Shown one piece after another: positions 52,676 through 59,008 of a stretch of DNA of 64,000 nt (position 1 is its first letter; each line of letters begins with the position of its first letter). The stretch lies in NCBI GenBank assembly GCA_003697085.1, contig RFFU01000040.1:48271-112270 (forward strand). The letters run 5' to 3'. A program made the translations under genes and the position numbers. This DNA comes from Candidatus Hydrogenedentota bacterium. Lineage in GTDB: Bacteria > UBA8481 > J006. The notes beneath the pieces are model-generated. The model had not been told where the DNA came from, ran no database searches, and worked only from the letters and a program-made list of their open reading frames with translations.

Positions 52676-54991
52676 TCAGCCGATACCGCGCGCCGCGGCG
52701 TAATAGGCGGAGATAACGAAGCGGCCGGAATGGTTCGAAAGGAATCGATCGCGAAGACGGCGAAGCCTTGAAAGAAGGCGGGAAAAGAGAGAATTGGGTG
52801 GGAGACGGTTGAAGAGACACCCCCCGCTGGGACTTCCGGCGCTTCCGCCCACGTTGACGATCGAGGGTGCCGAAACGGTGAAGGGCGCCGCGGAATAGGC
52901 GAACGCCTGTTCCGGTCCCGTTGCGAAGGCGGTGGTCGTGGCGTCGGTCGCTACTGCGAAAATGTAATACGTCTGGCCGACGGTGAGCGGGGAGAGGTCG
53001 AGCGTTTCGTGCTCGTCGTTCTCGAGATTCTGGGCGAGGAGAACTCCATTTCGACCGGTACGGTCCGTGTCCGCGTAAATGTCGATCGTGATGGCATTCG
53101 TTTCGCTCTGATAAGCCTTCCAGCCGACGTCGATGCTGGAAACGACGACGCTGGCGCTTGCCTGGGATTCCACCTTCAGGAAGAGCGCCGAAGGAAAGTG
53201 AACGACCTGTGTCCCCGCGAAAGCCAGTTTGGAGTAGACCCCGCGTGCGCTTTCGGCTCCCCCCAAGGAGACCGGAGCACCTACGTATAGAGTTTCGGAG
53301 GCCGGCGGACCTCCGGTGATGCCGTTGGACGCTTCCGATTCCCCGTTGATATAGAGGATCATCCCGCTGTCGCCGTAAGTGACGGCGATATGGTACCATT
53401 GGCTGTCGTTGAGAGTGGTGGTGGAGACAAGGGTACCGGAATCCGTCAGGCGGTATTCGACCTTGCTGTCGGAGCGAAGGATCAGGTCGAGGTTGCCGGA
53501 GGAATGCCCGAGGTTGCCGCGTTGCGTCAGCAGAAAAGCCGTGTCCGAGGGCTGAGTTCCGGCGAAAGGCTTGAAATAAAACTGAATCGTTCCCTTGTTC
53601 TTCGTCAGATCTCCGGCGAAGCCGACATTGGAATCCGTTCCGGTCAGAAAAAGTCCCTTTTCGGATTGACGTCCGCCGGAGGAAAGATCAGCCGTGCCGG
53701 TATCTTTTCCGAAGACGGGCGAGAAGGAGTCGGGATAGGCCGTGCCTGCTCCGCCGACGGAGAGGAGCCGGCGCAGGTTGACCCGGCCCGCTCCCGTCTT
53801 CTCATCGAATCCCGCTTCTCCGATGTCGTCCGCCGTCGATCGAAGGAAATGGAGAAATTGATCGGGGCTGAGGTTGGGGCGGAGCGAGCGGAGAAGGGTT
53901 GCGGCGGCCGAAACGACCGGCGCGGAAAAGGAGGTTCCACTTTGATAACCGGTTTTATTCTCCAGTTTGAGAACTTTCACGTTTTGCCCTGGAGCGACTA
54001 CATCCACCCCGTTGAGACTCGACGTAGGCTGACCGTATTTGGAGAACGAAGCGAGAGCGTCCGAGGAAGTCGAGGTGCCGACCGCGATGGTGTTTGTTGA
54101 ACTAGCGGGATAATCGATCGGTGTGGGGTTATTCCCAAAGGTTTGGTCATTTCCCGCGGCCGCAACGACGATCACTCCGGCGTCGACGGCATCGACGATG
54201 GCTTGTTCCACAACGTTATCAACGAGTCCGCCGGTTCCCTCGAAACCCAAGGAGAGATTGATCACCCGGGCTCCCAACGCCACGGCCTTTCGGATACCCG
54301 TCTCGATATCGAGACTCGTGCCGATTGCGTCCTCCCCGCTCAAGACACGCACGGGCAACAGCGGCGCGTTCCAATCCGTTCCCGCCAGCAACACCCCGTT
54401 GTTCGTGATGGCTCCCGCCACGCCGGCGACTTCCGTGCCGTGGCCGCTTCCACCGCCTTCACTCTTCGTATCGTTCGGGTCGTTGTCGTTGTCGATGATA
54501 TCGACCTTCTCGCCGTAAACGAGACGTCCCGCGAGATCAATGTGGTCGGTGTCGGCGCCGGAATCGACGATCGCGATCGTTTCCGAGGTGGAACCTCTTG
54601 TGATCTCCCACGCATCGAAGGCATCGATCAGCCGGAGAGTGAATTGATCCCCGAGTTCGGGATCGTTCGGGACGACCGAGGCCGCGTGGTAGAGATAATT
54701 CGGCTGGGCAAATTCGACGTCGGGATCCGCAGAAAGCTCCGCAACGGCTGCGGGCACGGACTGTCCTGTTCGCGGAGAGAGGACGGCCAACTTTCCTTTC
54801 CGGGTCAGGATCGAAAAGCCTTTCGCGGCGGCGGTTTGAGCCTTCTTTCCCGCCCCGGGACGATACTTGACGATCACTTGTCCGGGAACGTACGGCGGCG
54901 AGGTTGCCGCAACGGCCAAGGCTGGAGCCAGTATCCGGGCGGCTACGAACGAGAAGAGAAGCAATGACAGCAGCGGAAGAAACCTTTTCAT
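52676..54991 (-). CDS. Secreted subtilisin-like serine protease with LamG-like domain and CFI-box-like C-terminus
   Basis: The 771-residue protein has a signal peptide (LPLLSLLLFSFVAARILAPA), then an inhibitor-I9-type propeptide (YVPGQVIVKYRPGA...LYHAASVVPND). The S8 catalytic domain has the full triad: D143 in IVDSGAD, H184 in GHGTEVAGV, S354 in SGTSFSAPVV, with oxyanion N281 in AAAGND. Residues about 440-605 form a LamG/concanavalin-like sandwich (SDTAFLLTQRGNL, WYHIAVTY), and about 620-730 a further beta domain. The last 45 residues, GGCLFNRL...LRRLRDRFLSNHSGRFVISAYY, have the Cys/LRxxRDxxL/GRF/YY layout of the CFI-box tail and match the protein at 38746. Its expected role is extracellular proteolysis, possibly surface-retained. 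Confidence 0.93.
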   Translation of the reverse strand: MKRFLPLLSLLLFSFVAARILAPALAVAATSPPYVPGQVIVKYRPGAGKKAQTAAAKGFSILTRKGKLAVLSPRTGQSVPAAVAELSADPDVEFAQPNYLYHAASVVPNDPELGDQFTLRLIDAFDAWEITRGSTSETIAIVDSGADTDHIDLAGRLVYGEKVDIIDNDNDPNDTKSEGGGSGHGTEVAGVAGAITNNGVLLAGTDWNAPLLPVRVLSGEDAIGTSLDIETGIRKAVALGARVINLSLGFEGTGGLVDNVVEQAIVDAVDAGVIVVAAAGNDQTFGNNPTPIDYPASSTNTIAVGTSTSSDALASFSKYGQPTSSLNGVDVVAPGQNVKVLKLENKTGYQSGTSFSAPVVSAAATLLRSLRPNLSPDQFLHFLRSTADDIGEAGFDEKTGAGRVNLRRLLSVGGAGTAYPDSFSPVFGKDTGTADLSSGGRQSEKGLFLTGTDSNVGFAGDLTKNKGTIQFYFKPFAGTQPSDTAFLLTQRGNLGHSSGNLDLILRSDSKVEYRLTDSGTLVSTTTLNDSQWYHIAVTYGDSGMILYINGESEASNGITGGPPASETLYVGAPVSLGGAESARGVYSKLAFAGTQVVHFPSALFLKVESQASASVVVSSIDVGWKAYQSETNAITIDIYADTDRTGRNGVLLAQNLENDEHETLDLSPLTVGQTYYIFAVATDATTTAFATGPEQAFAYSAAPFTVSAPSIVNVGGSAGSPSGGCLFNRLPPNSLFSRLLSRLRRLRDRFLSNHSGRFVISAYYAAARGIG

Positions 54992-55115
54992 AACACGCGA
55001 TTTAATAAGAAATTATGCGAAAATCAAGACCCATCGCTTCTGCCGCCTTTCCTGCTTCTCCTGCTTCGTTCCTTGGTTGGACCCGGAAAAGGCGATTCCA
55101 CGAGGAGTAAAGTCA

Positions 55116-56243
55116 TCAGGGATTTTCGAACACGAACCGCTTTCCTTTCGGACGGAGTATCTTCGCCTTCCCGTTCGGCCAGCGGAATTCGAGGAATCCG
55201 ACCTTTCGGCCGGCGGAGGGACGAAGGTCCTTGATCATATCCCAGTGCAGCGCGGAGTCGTTCTTTCCCCGGCACTCGCGATAGGCGGAACCGAGCGCGA
55301 GATGAACCGTGCCTCCGATCTTTTCGTCGAAGAGAATCTCGCAGGTCGCGCGCTGGATTCCGAAATTCGTTCCGATTCCCAATTCTCCCAGACGTGAGGC
55401 CCCAGGATCCGTCGCGAGCATCTTTCGAAGGTATTCCTCTCCCCGCTCCGCCGTCGCCTCCACGACGCGCCCCTTGCGGAATGTCAGTCGGATATTCTCC
55501 ACGCGCACGCCGTCTCGCGCCGTGGGAAGATCGAAGTAAATCGTTCCTTCCGTCGAGGTTTCCACCGGTGCCGTGAAGATCTCGCCGCTGGGAAGATTGT
55601 TCGTGGCGATCGAATTCACGAAGATGCGGTTTCGGATCGAAAAGGAGAGATCCGTCTCCTCGCCCACGATTCGCACACTCGTCGCTCCCTTCAATTTCCG
55701 TATCAGATCGGCTTGCATCCGTTCGATCTTTTTCCACTCGGCAATCGGATTCTTCTTGTCGCAAAAGAGGCCGGCGTAAACGAAATCCTGATAGTCTTCC
55801 AAAGGCATCTCCGCTTCCTGCGCCAAAGCCTCAGTCGGATGCAACGTCAGACACCATCGCGTCTTGTTGATGACGTAGTCCTTGATGGGCTTTCGGGCCC
55901 GGGCCGCCTTGGCGAGCCGCTTCGGATCGACACCGGAGAGAGCCCGCGTATTCGCGTCGGAGAGAATCACGACGCGGGCTTGCTGCTCCCGTGCTTCCGC
56001 CCAGTCGAGCTTGCTCAAATGGGTGAGTTGTTTTTCGTTGGCGTTTCGATAAAAGAAGGGGGCCAATGAGGGGATGGAAAGGCGTACGAAGGGATACGCC
56101 CCGGCGCGAAGCGCCTCGCGGTAAACGGCTTCCACAAGAGGCTCCGCAAGGGTCGTCCCGTAAATTCCTACCGTTTCGCCGGGGCGCAACCGGGTCGAAT
56201 ATTTGACGATGATTTCTGCGTGGGCTTTCACTCGCGGATCCAT
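55116..56243 (-). CDS. M29-family thermophilic-type aminopeptidase
   Basis: The 375-residue protein matches M29 metallopeptidases (aminopeptidase T/S type) in length and layout. The N-terminal domain starts HAEIIVKYSTRLRPGE. The C-terminal domain carries the metal- and catalysis-related motifs NLPSGEIFTAPVE, STEGTIYFD, HLALGSAYREC and DSALHWDMIKDLR. M29 enzymes are dinuclear metal, cytoplasmic aminopeptidases. ATG 56243 is preceded by a good AGGAGG-type site within TTCACCTCCTGAAG read on the minus strand. Its upstream flank is a repeat cluster and its downstream flank the subtilase promoter region. Confidence 0.93.
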   Translation of the reverse strand: MDPRVKAHAEIIVKYSTRLRPGETVGIYGTTLAEPLVEAVYREALRAGAYPFVRLSIPSLAPFFYRNANEKQLTHLSKLDWAEAREQQARVVILSDANTRALSGVDPKRLAKAARARKPIKDYVINKTRWCLTLHPTEALAQEAEMPLEDYQDFVYAGLFCDKKNPIAEWKKIERMQADLIRKLKGATSVRIVGEETDLSFSIRNRIFVNSIATNNLPSGEIFTAPVETSTEGTIYFDLPTARDGVRVENIRLTFRKGRVVEATAERGEEYLRKMLATDPGASRLGELGIGTNFGIQRATCEILFDEKIGGTVHLALGSAYRECRGKNDSALHWDMIKDLRPSAGRKVGFLEFRWPNGKAKILRPKGKRFVFENP

Positions 56244-56354
56244 AACTTGTTCACCTCCTGAAGCCGCGATGTTAGCGGAAAAAGAGAAAAAGGATAGAAG
56301 AAATGTAAGGGAAAAGGGAACGCGGAGATGAACGAACCAAGCGCAAGTTTCTCA

Positions 56355-56510
56355 AGCCGGGAACGCAGGCATCTTGCTTGCAGGAAAATTGCTTGCAGGA
56401 AAACTCGCGAAGGGCGCAATCCCCTGGGAGCGCAGGCATCTTGCTTGCAGGAAAACCCGCGAAGGGCGCAGCCGCGGGACCTCGGGCACCGTGCCTGCGG
56501 GAAGACAGCG
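56355..56510. repeat. Cluster of REP-like repeats (tandem 67-bp units)
   Basis: GCAGGCATCTTGCTTGC occurs at 56365-56381 and 56432-56448, each followed by GGAAAAC, CGCGAAGGGCGCA and related words, so two units of about 67 bp are tandem. A third degenerate unit (GGCACCGTGCCTGCGGGAA) follows near 56488. The block lies upstream of the M29 gene and downstream of the broken mazF. Confidence 0.75.
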
Positions 56511-56532
56511 CAGGTTTTGCAACATGACCATA

Positions 56533-56870
56533 TTAAAGGCTGATGATGTCGTTAAGCCCCTCGATAACGCGCGCTAAATCTTCTGGCGTGACTCGCGTGA
56601 GACGCTTCCCAATTCTCTCAACGGAAAGCGTACGAATCTGACTGATTTTCACCCACGACGTTCGTGGGAGACCGGCCGTGGAAAGTTTGAGTGTCAAAGG
56701 AAATCCGGCCCTTTGCGGTTGGCTGGTCAGCGCCATGGTGATCACGGTGCCTGAACGATCGTTGAAGACATCATGGCTTATGATCAACACGGGGCGCTCC
56801 CGTCCTGTTCGCGTCCGCGCTCCGGATTCAAATCCGCCCCTCGAATGTCGTCCCTCAATATGCGGGCCAT
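56533..56870 (-). pseudogene. MazF/PemK-family toxin, frameshifted
   Basis: From ATG 56870 the frame reads MARILRDDIRGADLNPERGR, the N-terminal strand and loop of MazF/PemK toxins, then EQDG, and hits a stop after a few residues. The adjacent frame continues the family sequence without loss: RPVLIISHDVFNDRSGTVIT and a normal C-terminus to 56533. One missing base near 56795-56797 accounts for the switch. MazF toxins are mRNA interferases. The antitoxin gene upstream overlaps it and is also frameshifted. Either the pair is decaying or both sites are assembly errors. A single lesion would suggest error; two within 260 bp argue for real decay or a poorly covered spot. Confidence 0.8.
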
Positions 56871-57099
56871 GTCGGCGCGTCTTCAGCGAGCCCTTCTTCA
56901 GCCAACGCCTTTTCGAAATCTGGATCGAGATTTGCGCCTTCAACCGCCAACCGCCTCCGGTTCAACCGCGCTAGTTTTTCCTGGACGGCCTCTTGAATGG
57001 CCTGGCTGCGGCTCGGAAACAGGGCCTCCGCCACTAGCTGATCGATATCTGTCGGAGCGTCTGCTCATCGAGTGAAATTGCTATTTTGGCCCGCGCCAT
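56855..57099 (-). pseudogene. RHH antitoxin partner of mazF, frameshifted
   Basis: From ATG 57099 behind a GGGAGG site the frame starts MARAKIAISLDEQTLRQI and stops after about 20 codons. The next frame continues DQLVAEALFPSRSQAIQEAV, then a helical linker and DPDFEKALAEEGLAED, ending PTWPAY at 56855. This is a typical ribbon-helix-helix antitoxin with a C-terminal toxin-binding tail. The lesion is one missing base (or two extra) near 57042-57049. It overlaps the mazF start as intact pairs do. Promoter elements for the pair are not clear, although TATGATGTAATG-type AT-rich DNA lies upstream. Confidence 0.78.
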
Positions 57100-57370
57100 A
57101 ACCTCCCTCGCGTCTAGGAAAAATCGAGTATGACATTACATCATACCGTTCAGAGGTATCAACTCTGCTCTATTATCTATCGCCGTCGGAATCTATCGGC
57201 TTCGGAGGCTTCGTCGCCGGCCGGGGGTTCGGGGCTGGGCTTGAGGGCAGGGGGTTGACACGGTGACACTTTTTACGTCCCAGAGCAGAGCAGAGCAGCC
57301 CCGTGCGTTATCCGGAAGAGGCGAGATTCCTTGTGGCAAAATCCAAATTCTTATGATACATTTATGTATT

Positions 57371-57712
57371 ATGATGCGGTCTGTTCAAAAGAAGGTTCGT
57401 TCTCTTCTCGAAGAACGGGGAATGTCCGTTGCCGACCTCGCGGCCCGAACGGGGCGATCCTATTCGGATGTGCGGCGGAGCCTGACCGAACCGCATTGCT
57501 GGCGACTCGATCGCCTCTTCGATTACGCCGAAGCCCTGGAAACGGCACCTGCTTTTCTTTTGCCCGCTGGCGGTGAAGCGGTGAAGGGGTTATCCGGTAT
57601 GCCTGATCGAATGACGGGGTTTCCGATCGAGGAGCGGCTCCGATCCGCCGCGCTTTCTGGACGACTGGTGGCGGCTTTGAACCGGATCGGCCGGCGGAAC
57701 CGGCGGCGATGA
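57371..57712 (+). CDS. HTH-domain protein, likely antitoxin/regulator of the downstream nucleotidyltransferase
   Basis: The protein has about 113 residues. Starts at ATG 57371 and 57374 are adjacent; upstream extension is low-complexity. Residues about 10-45 (LLEERGMSVADLAARTGRSYSDVRRSL) form a Cro/XRE-like helix-turn-helix. The C-terminal half is helical with an LxxLPxGGE-type linker. Its stop overlaps the nucleotidyltransferase ATG (ATGA), so the two are translated together. The arrangement of a small HTH protein before an NTase-fold protein is the usual order of MNT/AbiE-type toxin-antitoxin modules. Antitoxin function is an inference. Confidence 0.7.
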   Translation: MMRSVQKKVRSLLEERGMSVADLAARTGRSYSDVRRSLTEPHCWRLDRLFDYAEALETAPAFLLPAGGEAVKGLSGMPDRMTGFPIEERLRSAALSGRLVAALNRIGRRNRRR

Positions 57713-58233
57713 CAGGCGAGGGGCTCTTTTCTTTCGAGTTTCTGCGCGCGATGGCTGAAAAAGAGGTGGAGGCTCTTTTGATCGGGCGGCAGGCGATGGC
57801 GGTTTACGGCGCTCCCACGGCGACGAACGATCTGGATGTACTGGTTGTTTCCAAAAAGGCGGAGAGGATTCTTGGAGAACTCGCCGAGAGTTTCGGATTG
57901 GTCAAGGTACTCGAGGAAGAAAGAGGGATGGTGTGGAAGAGGAGGCAGGTTCGTTATACCGACGATCCCGAGATACCTTCAGCCGCCGGTGTTTGGCCTC
58001 GGGTCGTGGACATTCTGACCATTCCGCGTATGCGCGGCTTCGCCTTTGAGACGGCCTGGCGGCGTCGCGTGCCGATCAAATTGGAAACCGGCGGCGCATT
58101 CTTCGTGCCCCATATCGATGATCTGATCGTGCTCAAGCGCCGTCGCAACAGCGACCGGGACAAGGAGGATATAGCGTGGTTGAAACGCCACCGCCGTGAG
58201 ATCGTGGAAGAATTCCCCGGCGTCGGCGGGTAG
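57709..58233 (+). CDS. Nucleotidyltransferase-fold protein (DUF6036/AbiEii-like), probable toxin partner
   Basis: The 174-residue protein has an N-terminal core with GRQAMAVYGAPTATNDLDVLV, where the TxDLDV strand carries the two Asp of the nucleotidyltransferase metal site. The C-terminal helical part contains VPHIDDLIVLKRRRNSDRDK, typical of the DUF6036/AbiEii family (DLIxLK...DxxDI). These proteins act as toxins in HTH-paired TA systems by modifying tRNA or similar targets, although many are uncharacterised. It overlaps the HTH gene. Its last 12 codons (REIVEEFPGVGG) lie inside the 64-bp repeat that flanks the following cassette, which is thus inserted exactly at its 3' end. Confidence 0.78.
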   Translation: MTGEGLFSFEFLRAMAEKEVEALLIGRQAMAVYGAPTATNDLDVLVVSKKAERILGELAESFGLVKVLEEERGMVWKRRQVRYTDDPEIPSAAGVWPRVVDILTIPRMRGFAFETAWRRRVPIKLETGGAFFVPHIDDLIVLKRRRNSDRDKEDIAWLKRHRREIVEEFPGVGG

Positions 58234-58320
58234 CGATTCCTGTTGCGGGAATCGGTCGCCTTTTTTTCCGAGTTTCCACATTTAGTGCGTTCGGATAGCC
58301 GGAGGAAAAGGATACGAGGA

Positions 58321-58387
58321 GAGGGCAAGGGCAGGGGCAGGGGCAAGGGCATGATCAATCAAGGGCAGGGGCAGGGGCAAGGGCAAG
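58321..58387 (+). repeat. Left hexanucleotide array (GGGCAA/GGGCAG)
   Basis: Two blocks of tandem GGGCAA and GGGCAG units are separated by TGATCAATCA. The array reads in the sense of the downstream gene. It is the approximate reverse complement of the array at 58796-58841. Confidence 0.85.
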
Positions 58388-58433
58388 GAAAAGAACGGTT
58401 TGTCGGCTTATAGAACGTTGGTATCATCCCGAT

Positions 58434-58790
58434 ATGGTGAAATCCTCGGATGAATTCGACCATGAACGCCTTCAGGTATATCAAAAGGCGGCACTGTTTG
58501 CCGGAAATGCGGATCGTATAGCCAAGAAACTCAGGAGAAGACGGCGAGATCTTGCCGATCAGCTGGAAAGGGCTTCATCGTCCATATTGTTGAACATTGC
58601 GGAAGGTGCTGGCGAATATTCAAGGCCGGAAAAGAAGCGATTTTTCCGGATGGCAAAACGTTCTGGAGCCGAGTGTGCCGGGATTCTCGATCTTTCTCAT
58701 CGAATCGGCTGTATTACTCCCAAAGTCTACTCAGTGAATCGAGAATTGTTGTTGGAAATTATTCGAATGCTCGTTGCACTATGCAGATAG
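58434..58790 (+). CDS. Four-helix-bundle protein (23S rRNA intervening-sequence protein family)
   Basis: The 118-residue protein belongs by pattern to the IVS/four-helix-bundle family: FDHERLQVYQKAALFA at the N-terminus, then ADQLERASSSILLNIAEGAG, the family's most conserved stretch, and RFFRMAKRSGAECAGILDLS. The family includes proteins encoded in 23S rRNA intervening sequences and, more distantly, Avd accessory proteins of diversity-generating retroelements. Here it is not in an rRNA gene but within a repeat-bounded cassette between inverted GGGCAA arrays. ATG 58434 lacks a strong ribosome-binding site. Function is unknown; nucleic-acid binding is reported for relatives. Confidence 0.85.
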   Translation: MVKSSDEFDHERLQVYQKAALFAGNADRIAKKLRRRRRDLADQLERASSSILLNIAEGAGEYSRPEKKRFFRMAKRSGAECAGILDLSHRIGCITPKVYSVNRELLLEIIRMLVALCR

Positions 58791-58795
58791 CACGG

Positions 58796-58841
58796 CCCTT
58801 GCCCATGTCCTTGCCCTTGCCCTTGCCCTTGCCCTTGCCCT
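58796..58841 (-). repeat. Right hexanucleotide array (TTGCCC), inverse of the left array
   Basis: About seven TTGCCC-type units with one variant (CCCATGTCC) immediately follow the four-helix-bundle stop codon. With the left array they could pair into a long stem enclosing the gene. Confidence 0.85.
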
Positions 58842-59008
58842 TAATGGGTTAGTGCTGTCTCGAAAAACACAGAATCTCGCTAATCACTCATTAGCGCCTC
58901 ACAACGAGACTTTAGAAAATCAAAGTTTTCCACAGTGGAAACTCGGGAGATCGTGGAAGAATTCCCCGGCGTCGGCGGGTAGCGATTCCTGTTGCGGGAA
59001 TCGGTCGC

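Noticed and set aside
52659-53399. A 458-codon frame extending the hypothetical membrane protein into the subtilase gene
   Set aside because: The upstream part is shadow of the subtilase; only the last 211 residues form TM helices outside it.
58796-58841. CRISPR array
   Set aside because: Units are six bases with no spacers of uniform length; no cas genes are in the window.
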